From Catellatospora tritici (lineage in GTDB: Bacteria; Actinomycetota; Actinomycetes; Mycobacteriales; Micromonosporaceae), in the NCBI RefSeq assembly GCF_019083965.1, contig NZ_JAHRCY010000002.1, forward strand, positions 496,001 through 560,000: a stretch of DNA of 64,000 bases, given 5' to 3'. Both the position numbers and the translations under genes were made by a program. The notes beneath the pieces are model-generated. The model was not told where the DNA came from and searched no databases. It was given only the letters and a program-made list of their open reading frames with translations. This document shows positions 35,507 to 47,245 of the stretch, piece after piece; positions within the stretch are counted from its first letter, which is position 1, and each line of letters begins with the position of its first letter.

Positions 35507-35560
35507 GTTAAGAAGGGCACCTTCTACATCGCAATGCGATAAGAAGGTGCCCTTCCTTAC
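35507..35560. repeat. long hairpin before the groEL terminator
   Basis: AGAAGGGCACCTTCT (35511-35525) pairs with AGAAGGTGCCCTTCCT-type sequence (35542-35557), loop about 16 nt; the outer bases GTTA/TTAC also pair in part. It is A+T-richer than its surroundings. Confidence 0.75.
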
Positions 35561-35587
35561 TCGTGGCCCGACGGAGTCGGGCCACGA
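35561..35587 (-). terminator. groEL terminator
   Basis: TCGTGGCCCGAC (35561-35572) pairs exactly with GTCGGGCCACGA (35576-35587), touching the groEL stop codon; a second hairpin follows further out. Confidence 0.75.
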
Positions 35588-37225
<1,638 letters not shown>

Positions 37226-37246
37226 CTATCGTCTCCTTAACGTGAC

Positions 37247-37283
37247 GATGCCCCGGCCACCCTCGCGGGCGAGCCGGGGCATC
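37247..37283 (-). terminator. intercistronic hairpin between groES and groEL
   Basis: GATGCCCCGGC (37247-37257) pairs with GCCGGGGCATC (37273-37283), without a T-run. Likely processing or partial attenuation, giving more groES than groEL message. Confidence 0.6.
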
Positions 37284-37290
37284 GCTGAGA

Positions 37291-37599
37291 TCACTTCTCG
37301 ACGACCGCGAGGACGTCGCGGGCGGAGAGCAGCAGGTACTCCTCGCCGGCGTACTTGACCTCGGTGCCGCCGTACTTCGAGTAGATGACCTTGTCACCCA
37401 CCTTGACGTCGACCGGGATGCGGTTGCCCTTGTCGTCGACCCGGCCGGGGCCGACAGCGAGGACGGTGCCCTCCTGCGGCTTCTCCTTGGCCGTGTCGGG
37501 GATCACGAGGCCCGACGCGGTGGTGGTCTCAGCCTCGTTCGCCTGGACCAGGATCCGGTCCTCGAGCGGCTTGATCGCAACCTTCGTCGCGGTAGTCAC
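37291..37599 (-). CDS. groES: 10-kDa co-chaperonin GroES
   Basis: 102 residues, standard length, with the mobile loop [20 protein letters not shown] and the core [15 protein letters not shown]. It forms the heptameric lid of GroEL. The GTG at 37599 is preferred: AGGAGGG lies 8 nt upstream, while the ATG at 37605 would leave only 2-3 nt. First gene of the HrcA-controlled operon. Confidence 0.96.
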   Translation of the reverse strand: MTTATKVAIKPLEDRILVQANEAETTTASGLVIPDTAKEKPQEGTVLAVGPGRVDDKGNRIPVDVKVGDKVIYSKYGGTEVKYAGEEYLLLSARDVLAVVEK

Positions 37600-37726
37600 G
37601 AGCATACCCTCCTGGGGTATAGCCCAGGTCTCGCACCACGAGACCCAGGTGTGTTTGTCTGCTGGGTTGTCACCGCCCCGTGGGTGGCGTCGTCGCGGGT
37701 GTCGCCACCGGCCGGGCGGTAGTGCA

Positions 37727-37753
37727 TTAGCACTCTGGCAGCCAGGGTGCTAA
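37727..37753. promoter_or_regulatory. CIRCE element 1 (HrcA operator) upstream of groES
   Basis: TTAGCACTC (37727-37735), 9-nt spacer, GGGTGCTAA (37745-37753). One mismatch to the TTAGCACTC-N9-GAGTGCTAA consensus. Located downstream of the predicted -10. Confidence 0.92.
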
Positions 37754-37758
37754 CTCGA

Positions 37759-37787
37759 ACATTATGTCGCCGCTAGCACTCAGTCAA
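37759..37787 (-). promoter_or_regulatory. groESL promoter, -35 TTGACT and -10 TAATGT
   Basis: On the minus strand TTGACT (37782-37787) and TAATGT (37759-37764) are 17 bp apart, a good principal-sigma promoter lying between and overlapping the two CIRCE sites, so HrcA would block it directly. Confidence 0.7.
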
Positions 37788-37799
37788 GGAGAGTGCTAG
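37773..37799. promoter_or_regulatory. CIRCE element 2 (HrcA operator) upstream of groES
   Basis: CTAGCACTC (37773-37781), 9-nt spacer, GAGTGCTAG (37791-37799): a perfectly symmetric variant. It overlaps the predicted -35. The 387-base gap 37600-37986 otherwise holds no gene. Confidence 0.92.
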
Positions 37800-37974
37800 T
37801 CGCCACGTCGGCCAACTTACTCCGTCCCGCACGTGAACACCGGGATTCCCCGAATCCCGCGCGCCCCGGACCAGGGCGCGAGTTGCCCGGCAATCGTGGG
37901 AGTGACCGGCCAAGATACGCACGCTTGCCCGGCAACTTGGATGATCACCGACCGGGCGCGCGGGGCGGGTCGCG

Positions 37975-37980
37975 TAGGGT
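37975..37980 (+). promoter_or_regulatory. -10 box TAGGGT of SMP-30 gene
   Basis: TAGGGT ends 6 nt before the ATG at 37987; no Shine-Dalgarno. Confidence 0.45.
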
Positions 37981-37986
37981 GCGGCC

Positions 37987-38841
37987 ATGCACGCCGCTTA
38001 CACCCTTCCCGGCGACGCGGTCTTCCCCGAGGGCATCACGACCGCACCCGACGGCACCTTCTACGTCGGCAGCAGCCGCGACGGCACGATCTACCGCGGC
38101 CGCCTGGACCACCCCGACACCGAGGTGTGGCTGCCCGCCGGGACCGACGGTCGCACCCGCGTGCTCGGGCTGACCGTGCACGCCCAGGCGCGACTGGTCG
38201 CCTGCGGCGGCGCCACCGGTCACCTGTACGTGTACGACCTGCAGACCGCGGCGCTGGTCGCCCAGCGGTCCGTGCCGTCGGAGAATCCGCTGCTCAACGA
38301 CGTGTGGATCGTCGGCGACACCGCGTACGTCACCGACTCGCACACGCCGGTGGTGTGGCGGCTCGCACTGGGTGACAGCGACGCGACGACCGGCGAGTTC
38401 GAGGTGTTCGCCCGGGTCGAGGGCGCGGGCGAGCTGCCGTACCTCAACGGGGTCACCGCCACGCCGGACGGGAGTGCGCTGCTGGTCGGAGCGCAGGGCG
38501 ACGACAGCCTGTGGCGCATCGACCTGGCCACGGCCGAGGCGACGCGGATCGAGGTGGGTGCGCCGTTCGGGCCCGACGGCATGCTGCTGCTCGGCGACGC
38601 CCTGTACGGGCTGGTCAACGAGGGGACCAGCCACGCCGACGTGGTGTTCTACCTGTCCGAGGTGTGCGTCGCCGCCGACGGTCGGTCGGGGGTGGAGGTG
38701 CGGCGCTGGCGCGCGGACGCCTTCGACGTGCCCACCACGCTGGCGTACGCGCGCGATCGGCTGCTGCTGGTCAACTCGCAACTGAACCGCGCCGAGGCCG
38801 GGGCACCGTTCCAGGTGATCTCGGTGCCGCTGCCAGAATAA
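37987..38841 (+). CDS. SMP-30/gluconolactonase-like beta-propeller protein
   Basis: 284 residues. Repeated blade-like segments (PEGITTAPDGTFYVGSSRDG near residue 14, LNDVWIVGDTAYVTDSHTP, YLNGVTATPDGSALLVG, PDGMLLLGDALYGLVN) with the metal-binding Glu/Asn/Asp positions typical of the family (PEG, LND, NG, PDG). No signal peptide, so probably cytoplasmic. Lactone hydrolysis is the family activity, but the substrate is unknown. It lies 3 bp before the methyltransferase gene and is likely co-transcribed. Confidence 0.78.
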   Translation: MHAAYTLPGDAVFPEGITTAPDGTFYVGSSRDGTIYRGRLDHPDTEVWLPAGTDGRTRVLGLTVHAQARLVACGGATGHLYVYDLQTAALVAQRSVPSENPLLNDVWIVGDTAYVTDSHTPVVWRLALGDSDATTGEFEVFARVEGAGELPYLNGVTATPDGSALLVGAQGDDSLWRIDLATAEATRIEVGAPFGPDGMLLLGDALYGLVNEGTSHADVVFYLSEVCVAADGRSGVEVRRWRADAFDVPTTLAYARDRLLLVNSQLNRAEAGAPFQVISVPLPE

Positions 38842-38844
38842 GAC

Positions 38845-40053
38845 GTGGATCTCGACCAGCTGGCGGCGCTGCGTACCCCCGAGGGTGAAGCGGCCCTGGC
38901 CGCCGCCGCGGCGCTGGCCGACACCGACTCGCTGGCCGCCGCGACCGCCCTGCGCTCGCGCGGCTTCGCCCCCGAACTGGCCAATGCGGCGCTGACCCAG
39001 GTCGCGCTGCGCCGCAAGGCGGCACCGAAGTTCGGCGCCGACGCCGACCGCGTCTTCCTCACCCGGGCCGGGCTGGAGCAGGCCACCCGCGAGATCGTCG
39101 CGGTGCGCCGGGCCGCGCGGCTGGCCGCGGCCGGGGTGTCGGCCCTGGCCGACCTGGGCTGCGGGCTCGGCGCCGACCTGCGCGCGGTGACGGCCGCGGG
39201 CATCCGGGGGTACGGCGTCGACGCCGACCCGGTGACCGCCGCCTGCGCCGCCCTCAACGCTCCCAACGCGACTGTGACCTGCGGCGATGCTCGCGACTTC
39301 GACCTGAGCGCGGTCGACGCCGCGTTCTGCGACCCGGCCCGGCGCAGCGGCGGGCGGCGCGTGTTCCGGCCCGAGGACTACTCGCCGCCCTGGGACTGGG
39401 TGGCGGCGCTGCCGCAGCGGGTGCCGCACACCGTGCTCAAGCTCGCGCCCGGCATCGACCAGGAACTGCTGCCGCCCGGCGCCGAACTGGAGCTGGTCTC
39501 CGTCGACGGCGACGTGGTCGAGGCCGCCGCCTGGTGCGGGCCGCTGGCCCGGGTGCCGCGCCGGGCCACGGTCCTGCGCGACGGCACCGCCCACGAGCTC
39601 ACCGGCACCGGCGACGCCACCGCCCCGGTCGGCGAGATCGGCGCGTACGTCACCGACCCAGACGGCGCCGTCGTCCGCTCCCACCTGGTCGCCGAGTTCG
39701 CCGCCGCCCACGACGGCCGCCTGGCCGACCCGTCCATCGCGTACGTCTACACCGACACCCCTGTGACCTCACCCTTCGGCCGCTGCTTCGCCATCGACGA
39801 GGCCCTCCCGTTCTCGCTCAAACGCCTGCGCGCCACCCTCCGCGACCGCCAGGTGGGCCGCCTGGAGATCCTCAAACGCGGCTCCGCCCTCGACGTCGAA
39901 CAGCTCCGCCGCGACCTGCGCCTCTCCGGCCCCAACCCCGCCTCCCTCCTTCTCACCCGCACCCCTACCGGCCCCCTGGCCCTCCTCACCCACCCGGTCC
40001 CAACGGACGGGCACGCGGGCGGGCGCGGACGGGGTTGGGCGGGGGCCGCGTAG
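38845..40053 (+). CDS. class I SAM methyltransferase with THUMP-like C-terminal domain
   Basis: 402 residues, GTG start 3 nt after the previous stop. Helical N-terminus, then the SAM-binding motif LADLGCGLGADLRAV and acidic loop GVDADPV; motif IV reads AAFCDPARRSGGRR (DPxR). The C-terminal part resembles THUMP-like proteins (SPFGRCFAIDEALPFSLKRL, then LEILKRGSALDVEQL). Distant relatives methylate RNA, but the substrate is not established. Translation is probably coupled to the SMP-30 gene. Confidence 0.8.
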   Translation: MDLDQLAALRTPEGEAALAAAAALADTDSLAAATALRSRGFAPELANAALTQVALRRKAAPKFGADADRVFLTRAGLEQATREIVAVRRAARLAAAGVSALADLGCGLGADLRAVTAAGIRGYGVDADPVTAACAALNAPNATVTCGDARDFDLSAVDAAFCDPARRSGGRRVFRPEDYSPPWDWVAALPQRVPHTVLKLAPGIDQELLPPGAELELVSVDGDVVEAAAWCGPLARVPRRATVLRDGTAHELTGTGDATAPVGEIGAYVTDPDGAVVRSHLVAEFAAAHDGRLADPSIAYVYTDTPVTSPFGRCFAIDEALPFSLKRLRATLRDRQVGRLEILKRGSALDVEQLRRDLRLSGPNPASLLLTRTPTGPLALLTHPVPTDGHAGGRGRGWAGAA

Positions 40054-40056
40054 CAT
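40051..40056 (+). promoter_or_regulatory. -10 box TAGCAT of ybaK gene
   Basis: TAGCAT, 8 nt before the GTG at 40065; its first bases overlap the TAG stop of the methyltransferase gene. Confidence 0.35.
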
Positions 40057-40064
40057 CGGCGATC

Positions 40065-40544
40065 GTGGGAAGTCAGGGGACTCCGGCGACGGCGCTGCTC
40101 GCCAAGCAGAAGGTGGCACACACACTGCACACGTACGACGTGTCGGCCGATTCCCCCAACTACGGCGCCCTGGTCGCCGACGCGCTCGGCGCCGACCCGG
40201 CCCGCGTGTTCAAGACGCTGGTCACCGAAGTCGACGGAGCCCTGACCGTGGCCGTGGTGCCGGTCACAGGTGAGATCGACCTCAAGGCGCTCGCCGCGGC
40301 GGCGGGCGGCAAGCGGGCCGCGATGGCCGACCGCGATCTGGCCGAGAAGACCACCGGCTACGTGCGTGGCGGCATCAGTCCGCTGGGGCAGCGCAAGCGC
40401 CTGCCGACGGTGATCGACGAGTCGGCACTGGACGGCGAGGCGATGTATGTTTCCGCAGGTAAGAGGGGTCTCCAGCTCCGTCTGGCCCCCGCCGACCTGA
40501 TCCGGCTGACCGCCGCGGTCCTCGCCCCCATCGCCCGTTCCTGA
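40065..40544 (+). CDS. ybaK: Cys-tRNA(Pro)/Cys-tRNA(Cys) deacylase, YbaK/EbsC family
   Basis: 159 residues, the family's usual size. It hydrolyses mischarged Cys-tRNA(Pro). Signature segments: VFKTLVTEVDGALTVAVVPV, the catalytic-lysine region KALAAAAGGKRAAMADRDLAE, and GYVRGGISPLGQRKRLP. GTG 40065 is the first usable start; upstream valines are GTA. Follows the methyltransferase gene by 11 bp. Confidence 0.92.
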   Translation: MGSQGTPATALLAKQKVAHTLHTYDVSADSPNYGALVADALGADPARVFKTLVTEVDGALTVAVVPVTGEIDLKALAAAAGGKRAAMADRDLAEKTTGYVRGGISPLGQRKRLPTVIDESALDGEAMYVSAGKRGLQLRLAPADLIRLTAAVLAPIARS

Positions 40545-40899
40545 CCCAAACCACCCCCGTTCTCCCCGTCGTCCCGACATCCGGACGCTCCCGTCCTGAC
40601 GCTGGGTGATTTGTCCTGCCCGGACGCTTTTCACAACCTCCGGCGGCGCAGTGGTTACGAGCACGTTGCTGAATTGTTATTGCCAACAACAAACCCGAGG
40701 CTTGCGCGAACGCATTTGTTCGCCATACGTTGTCGCACACAACAAAAACCGTGTGACCGGCCTCACGCACTGTAGATACGGGCGAACCGCACCCCGGATT
40801 CGCCGCCGCGGCTCCCCCCCGGACCCCGGATCCGGAGAGTCGCACGCTCCGCCACCACCCCGAGTAACAACCCCTGAATCCGAGAGGATTTGAGCAACG
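40545..40899 (+). promoter_or_regulatory. A+T-richer control region of sugar importer with three dyads
   Basis: A 355-base gene-free stretch. TTGTTATTGCCAACAACAA (40674-40692) is a 19-bp dyad with one mismatched pair; GCGAAC-N6-GTTCGC lies at 40706-40723 and GTTGT-N5-ACAAC at 40729-40743. T-rich/A-rich half-sites of this kind resemble operators of ROK repressors such as XylR. The ROK gene at the operon's end is the obvious candidate ligand. A CATACG element at 40723-40728 could be a weak -10. Confidence 0.45.
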
Positions 40900-41991
40900 A
40901 TGCGCAAAGGGTTCCTGGCTCTGGCCACGTCCGGCCTGCTGGCTGTGACCGGCCTCGCCGCCTGTGCCGAGGACAAGGGCGCCGACACCGGCGCCCCCAA
41001 GACGCCGAAGATCGGCGTGATCCTGCCGGACAGCAAGTCCTCGGCCCGCTGGGAGACCGCGGACCGCAAGTACCTCCAGGCCGCGTTCGATGCCGCCGGT
41101 ATCAAGGCCGACATCCAGAACGCGCAGGGTGACAAGACCCAGTTCCAGACGATCGCCGACCAGATGATCACCAACGGCGCGACCGTGCTGCTGATCGTCA
41201 ACCTGGACTCCGGCACCGGCAAGGCCGTGCTGGACAAGGCCAAGGCGCAGAACATCCCGACCATCGACTACGACCGCCTGACCCTGGGTGGCTCCGCGTC
41301 GTACTACGTCAGCTTCGACAACAAGGCTGTCGGCAAGCTGCAGGGTGACGGCCTGGTCAAGTGCCTGACCGACAAGAACGTCGCGAACCCGGCGATCGCG
41401 CAGCTGAACGGCTCGCCGACCGACAACAACGCGACCCTGTTCAAGGCCGGCGCGGTCGGTGTGCTCCAGCCGAAGTACGACGCCAAGGAGTACAGCCTCG
41501 TCGCCGACCAGCCCGTGCCGGACTGGGACAACGCGCAGGCTGGCGTGATCTTCGAGCAGATGTTCACGCAGGCCAGTGGCAAGATCAACGGCGTGCTCGC
41601 CGCGAACGACGGCCTCGGCAACGCGGCCATCACCGTGCTGAAGAAGAACAAGGTCAACGGCAAGGTCCCGGTCACCGGCCAGGACGCCACCGTGCAGGGT
41701 CTGCAGAACATCCTCGCGGGCGACCAGTGCATGACCGTGTACAAGGCCGTCAAGCAGGAGGCCGACGCGGCCGCCGCGCTGGCGATCTCGCTGGCCAAGG
41801 GCGAGCAGAAGACCACCGACCAGACCACCAAGGACACCGAGTCCGGCCGTGACGTCCCCTCGGTGCTGCTGGTTCCGCAGGCGATCTTCTTCAACAACGT
41901 CAAGGACGTCGTCACCGACGGCTACGTGACCAAGGACGAGCTGTGCACCGCCGACTTCGCGGCCAAGTGCACCGAGGCCGGCATCAGCTGA
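40900..41991 (+). CDS. xylF: xylose-type sugar ABC importer binding lipoprotein
   Basis: 363 residues. Lipobox LAAC after a short signal peptide. A type I periplasmic-binding fold (Peripla_BP_4): KIGVILPDSKSSARWETAD, TNGATVLLIVNLDSGTGKAV, IPTIDYDRLTLGG and GVLAANDGLGNAAI. These resemble XylF/ChvE sugar receptors; D-xylose is the best guess, other aldoses are possible. ATG has AGAGGA 10 nt upstream. First gene of the importer-ROK operon; a hairpin separates it from the ATPase gene. Confidence 0.82.
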   Translation: MRKGFLALATSGLLAVTGLAACAEDKGADTGAPKTPKIGVILPDSKSSARWETADRKYLQAAFDAAGIKADIQNAQGDKTQFQTIADQMITNGATVLLIVNLDSGTGKAVLDKAKAQNIPTIDYDRLTLGGSASYYVSFDNKAVGKLQGDGLVKCLTDKNVANPAIAQLNGSPTDNNATLFKAGAVGVLQPKYDAKEYSLVADQPVPDWDNAQAGVIFEQMFTQASGKINGVLAANDGLGNAAITVLKKNKVNGKVPVTGQDATVQGLQNILAGDQCMTVYKAVKQEADAAAALAISLAKGEQKTTDQTTKDTESGRDVPSVLLVPQAIFFNNVKDVVTDGYVTKDELCTADFAAKCTEAGIS

Positions 41992-42004
41992 CCTCCCGGC
42001 TGCC

Positions 42005-42050
42005 GACGTGGTCCCCGGACGCCACCTCCACGGTGTCCGGGGACCACGTC
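42005..42050 (+). terminator. hairpin between binding protein and ATPase genes
   Basis: GACGTGGTCCCCGGAC (42005-42020) pairs exactly with GTCCGGGGACCACGTC (42035-42050), 14-nt loop, no T-run. Probably stabilises or partly terminates the binding-protein message. Confidence 0.7.
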
Positions 42051-42107
42051 CCTGTAGTGGCGCAGCCTGTAAGCAATCGCAGTGACCCCCTCGAACGGAG
42101 CGCCCGC

Positions 42108-42874
42108 ATGGGAACCCCTCTACTCGAACTGCGTGGAATCAACAAGAGCTTCGGCCCGGTGCAGGTGCTCCGGAACGTCGACTTCTCGGTCCACCCAGGC
42201 GAGGTAACCGCACTCGTCGGCGACAACGGCGCCGGCAAGTCGACGCTGGTGAAGTGCATCGGCGGCATCTACTCGACCGACTCCGGCGAGTACCTGATGG
42301 ACGGCAAGCCGGTCCATGTGCACAGCCCCCGCGACGCCGCCCACCTGGGCGTCGAGATCGTCTATCAGGACCTGGCGCTCTGCGACAACCTCGACATCGT
42401 GCAGAACATGTTCCTGGGGCGCGAGCGCCGCAGCGGCATCATCCTGGACGAGCCCAGCATGGAGCAGCTGGCCGCACAGACGCTGGCCGGACTGTCGGTG
42501 CGGACCGTCAAGTCGGTGCGGCAGCTGGTGTCGAGCCTGTCCGGTGGCCAGCGGCAGACCGTCGCCATCGCCAAGGCCGTGCTGTGGAACAGCAAGCTGG
42601 TGATCCTCGACGAGCCCACCGCCGCGCTCGGCGTCGCACAGACCGCCCAGGTGCTGGAGCTGGTCCGGCGGCTGGCCGACAACGGCCTGGCCGTCGTCCT
42701 GATCTCGCACAACATGAACGACGTCTTCGCCGTCTCCGACCGCATCGCCGCGCTCTACCTGGGGCAGATGGCGGCGCAGGTCAAGACGACCGACGTCACC
42801 CACGCGCAGGTGGTCGAGCTGATCACCTCCGGCCGCAGCGGCTCGCTCGGCCTCGTCGAGGAAGGGGCGGTGGC

Positions 42875-42878
<4 letters not shown>
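42108..42878 (+). CDS. sugar ABC importer ATP-binding protein, single domain
   Basis: 256 residues. Walker A GDNGAGKST, Q-loop VYQDLALCDNLD (the Y-Q-D form typical of sugar ATPases), signature SLSGGQRQTVAIAKAV, Walker B LVILDEPTAALG and H-loop ISHNMNDVF. XylG/RbsA ATPases carry two fused ABC domains (~500 aa); this one has a single domain and so should work as a homodimer. ATG 42108 has CGGAG upstream. It overlaps the permease gene by 4 bp (ATGA). Confidence 0.88.
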
Positions 42879-44134
<1,256 letters not shown>

Positions 44135-44162
44135 CCTGAACTGCATGGCCAACGGGAGAAAC

Positions 44163-45347
44163 ATGCGAGCGGGACCGAGCCAGGAGGAGATCCGGCGGCA
44201 GAACCTGGGCGCGTTGCTCCGTTTCGTGCACGTACGTGGGCAGATCTCCCGAGCCGAGCTCACCTCCGAACTCGGTCTCAACCGCTCCACCATCGGCGCC
44301 CTCACCGCTGACCTGGCCGGCGTCGGCCTGGTCAGCGAGGAGGCGCCGCGGGAGACGGGGCGCGCCGGCCGGCCGTCGCTGGTGGTGCGCCCCTCCTCGG
44401 AGCTGGTCTACGTCTACGCCGCGAGCGTGGAGGTGGACCGGATCCGGGTCGCCCGGGTGGGGCTGGGCGGCGTCATCCTCGACCAGCGGGAGGCGGCGCG
44501 TCCGCGCGGCGAGGCGATCGAGGCGGTGCGTCCCATCGCGGACTTCATCGCCGCGATGGCCGCGACGGTCGACCCCGAAGCCCGGTGCATCGGCGCGGGC
44601 ATCGCCGTCTGCGGGCTGGTCCGCCGCGACGACGGCCTGGTCCGGCTCGGCCCGCACCTGGGCTGGCTCGACGAGCCGCTCGGGCACGCCCTGCAGGACC
44701 GGGTGCCCGAACTACTGCCGCAGGTCACCGTCGGCAACGTGGCGGACCTGTGCGCCCTGGCCGAACACACCCGCGGCGTCGCCGTGGGCTGCGACAACAT
44801 CATCTACGTGTACGGCGACGTCGGCGTGGGCGCGGGCATCATCGCCGGCGGCCGCCGGGTCACCGGCCACGGCGGCTACGGCGGCGAGGTCGGCCACATG
44901 GTCGTCAACCCGCACGGCCGCTCCTGCGGCTGCGGCTCACGCGGCTGCTGGGAGACCGAGATCGGCGAGTACGCCCTGCTGCGTGCCGCCGGACGGGACG
45001 GCGAAGGCCGGATCCAGGGTGCCGAGGCGATCCTGGCGGTGGTCGACGCGGCCGCCCGTGGCGACGCGACCGCGCAGGCGGCGGTACGGCAGGTCGGCGA
45101 CTGGCTGGGCTTCGGCGTGGCCAACCTGGTCAACATCTTCAACCCGGAGCTGGTGATCTTCGGCGGCACGCTGCGGGACGTGTACCTGGCCGCCGCGGCG
45201 CAGGTCCGCAGCCGCCTGAACAGCATCAGCCTGCCCGCCACCCGCGAGCACGTCCGGCTGCGTACCCCCAAGCTGGGTCGCGACGCGGCCCTGATCGGCG
45301 CGGCGGAACTCGCTTTCGAGAACCTCCTCGCCGACCCTCTGGGGTGA
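44163..45347 (+). CDS. ROK-family transcriptional repressor (XylR-like)
   Basis: 394 residues. An N-terminal winged helix (RRQNLGALLRFVHVRGQISR, then AELTSELGLNRSTIGALTADL) precedes a sugar-kinase-like ROK domain with the zinc motif GGEVGHMVVNPHGRSCGCGS-RGCWE. Ligand-binding residues in YGDVGVGAGII and GGYGGEVGH are present. The ATG at 44163 has GGGAG 4 nt upstream; an in-frame ATG at 44145 lacks one. The fourth gene of the sugar importer operon, it probably represses the operon without sugar. Confidence 0.87.
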   Translation: MRAGPSQEEIRRQNLGALLRFVHVRGQISRAELTSELGLNRSTIGALTADLAGVGLVSEEAPRETGRAGRPSLVVRPSSELVYVYAASVEVDRIRVARVGLGGVILDQREAARPRGEAIEAVRPIADFIAAMAATVDPEARCIGAGIAVCGLVRRDDGLVRLGPHLGWLDEPLGHALQDRVPELLPQVTVGNVADLCALAEHTRGVAVGCDNIIYVYGDVGVGAGIIAGGRRVTGHGGYGGEVGHMVVNPHGRSCGCGSRGCWETEIGEYALLRAAGRDGEGRIQGAEAILAVVDAAARGDATAQAAVRQVGDWLGFGVANLVNIFNPELVIFGGTLRDVYLAAAAQVRSRLNSISLPATREHVRLRTPKLGRDAALIGAAELAFENLLADPLG

Positions 45348-45390
45348 CTCGCCCGCGACCGGACGGACCGCCCCGCCCCGCCCCGCTTTT

Positions 45391-45455
45391 AATCGACGCT
45401 GGCCTATCTAGAAGACGATTTCATGAGAATCGTCCTCTAGATAGGCCAGCGTCAA
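45391..45455. repeat. long hairpin repeat, family 1, copy 2
   Basis: TCGACGCTGGCCTATCTAGA on the left pairs with TCTAGATAGGCCAGCGTCAA on the right, with one or two mismatches. Same family as 5852-5916, and again between convergent genes. Confidence 0.85.
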
Positions 45456-45505
45456 TGCTAGGCGGGGCAGGACTGGCTCAGCGGGGCGAGAGCGGCTGAG
45501 CGGGG

Positions 45506-47245
45506 TCAGGATTGCCAGGAGCGCCAAAGCGCCGCGTACGAGCCGCCCGCCGCGACCAGCTCGTCGTGCGAACCCAGCTCGGCGATGCGGCCGTCCTCCA
45601 CCACCGCGACGCGGTCGGCGTCGTGGGCCGAGAACAGCCGGTGCGCGATCGCGACGACCGTCCGCCCGTCCAGCACCGCCGCGAGCGAGCGCTCCAGGTG
45701 CCGGGCGGCGCGTGGGTCGATCAGCGAGGTGGCCTCGTCGAGCACCAGCGTGTGCGGGTCGGCCAGCACCAGTCGGGCCAGCGCGAGCTGCTGCGCCTGC
45801 GCCGGGGACACCTCGTGCCGACCGCTGCCGACCTCGGTGTCCAGGCCCCGGGGCAGCTCGTCCACCCAGCCCAGCGCGTCGACGGCGGCCAGCGCGGCGC
45901 GGATGTCGTCGTCGGACGCCTGCGGCCGGGCCAGGGCGAGGTTGTCGCGCAGCGTACCGGTGAAGACGTGGTGTTCCTGGGTGACCAGGGCGACGTGGCC
46001 GCGCAGCTGCTCCAGCGGCAGTTCGACCAGCGGCGCCCCGCCGACCGCGACGGTGCCGGTGCGCGGCGCGTCGATGCCCGCGAGCAGCCGTCCCAGCGTC
46101 GACTTGCCCGCCCCGGACGGCCCCACCACGGCCAGCCGCTCCCCCGGCGCGAGGGTCAGGTCGACCCCGTGCAGCACGTCGCGGCCCTCGGTGTACGCGT
46201 ACCGCACGTCGACCGCGGTGAGCCGCTCGGAGTCGGGCCGCACCTGCGTGACGGTGCGGTCGTCGCCGATCTCGGCCACGCCCAGCAGCCGGGCCAGCGA
46301 GGCGGCGCCGACCTGGAGCTCGTCGGCCCAGCCGAGCAGCCGGTCGATCGGCTCGATGAGCTGCTGCACCAGGAACACCGCGGTGACGACCTGGCCCAGC
46401 TCGACCCAGCCCTGCGCGTACGCCCAGCCGCCGAAGAACAGCGTGGACACCACGGGCATGTTGAAGCCCAGATCGACGATGGGCCAGAACACGGTGCGCA
46501 GGTTGAGCGTGGCGGTCTCGGCCTGGAACTGCTCGTGCAGGTCGCGATCGGTGCGGCGACGGCGGCGCGCGACCGTGCCCAGCGCCTCGGTGGTGCGGGC
46601 CCCGTCCAGCGTCTCGGTCAGCCCGTCGATCACCTCGGCCGAGGCGGCGTTCTCGCGCAGGTACGCCTTGGTGGCGCGGCGGAAGTACCAGCGGGAGGCG
46701 CCCACGAGGAAGGGCACGCCGACCAGGCACGGCAGCGCCAGCACCGGGGACAGCCAGATCAGCGCGCCCGCGGTCAGCACCAGGGTGACCAGCGCGATCA
46801 GGGTCTCCGGCACGCCCCGGCGCACGCTGTGCGACAGCTGTGCCACGTCCCGGCTGGTCCGGGTGACCAGGTCACCGGTGCCCGCCCGCTCCACGGTGGA
46901 CAGCGGGATCGCCAGCACCCGGTCGACGAACTCCTCGCGCAGCTCGGCGAGCACCCGCTCGCCCAGGTTGGCCGAGGAGAACGCGGCGAAGCGCACCAGC
47001 ACCGCCTGCACGATCACGAAGGTGACCAGGCCGAGCGCGATCCGGTCGACGGCGCCGACGCCGGTGCCCTGCTGGATCCCGTCCACCAACCGGCCCAGCA
47101 GGTACGGCGTGCCCAGGCCGGCCAGGGCGGCCAGGCCGTGCAGGCCGATGACGGCGGACAGCTGCCCGGGGTGGCGCGACATCAGCCTGCGGGCGTACCG
47201 GCGGACCGAGGCGGTGTCCGCCACGGGCAGCACGACGCGTGCCAT
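45506..47245 (-). CDS. ABC exporter half-transporter with degenerate signature motif
   Basis: 579 residues: six membrane helices (~1-310) then a nucleotide-binding domain. Walker A GPSGAGKST, Walker B TLVLDEATSLID and H-loop VVAIAHRLF are intact. The LSGGQ signature is replaced by VSPAQAQQL. It overlaps the upstream half-transporter by 1 bp (TGATG). The two are complementary: this one supplies Walker A/B, the partner supplies the signature, making one working composite ATP site. Exported substrate unknown; relatives move drugs, lipids or peptides. Confidence 0.87.
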   Translation of the reverse strand: MARVVLPVADTASVRRYARRLMSRHPGQLSAVIGLHGLAALAGLGTPYLLGRLVDGIQQGTGVGAVDRIALGLVTFVIVQAVLVRFAAFSSANLGERVLAELREEFVDRVLAIPLSTVERAGTGDLVTRTSRDVAQLSHSVRRGVPETLIALVTLVLTAGALIWLSPVLALPCLVGVPFLVGASRWYFRRATKAYLRENAASAEVIDGLTETLDGARTTEALGTVARRRRRTDRDLHEQFQAETATLNLRTVFWPIVDLGFNMPVVSTLFFGGWAYAQGWVELGQVVTAVFLVQQLIEPIDRLLGWADELQVGAASLARLLGVAEIGDDRTVTQVRPDSERLTAVDVRYAYTEGRDVLHGVDLTLAPGERLAVVGPSGAGKSTLGRLLAGIDAPRTGTVAVGGAPLVELPLEQLRGHVALVTQEHHVFTGTLRDNLALARPQASDDDIRAALAAVDALGWVDELPRGLDTEVGSGRHEVSPAQAQQLALARLVLADPHTLVLDEATSLIDPRAARHLERSLAAVLDGRTVVAIAHRLFSAHDADRVAVVEDGRIAELGSHDELVAAGGSYAALWRSWQS

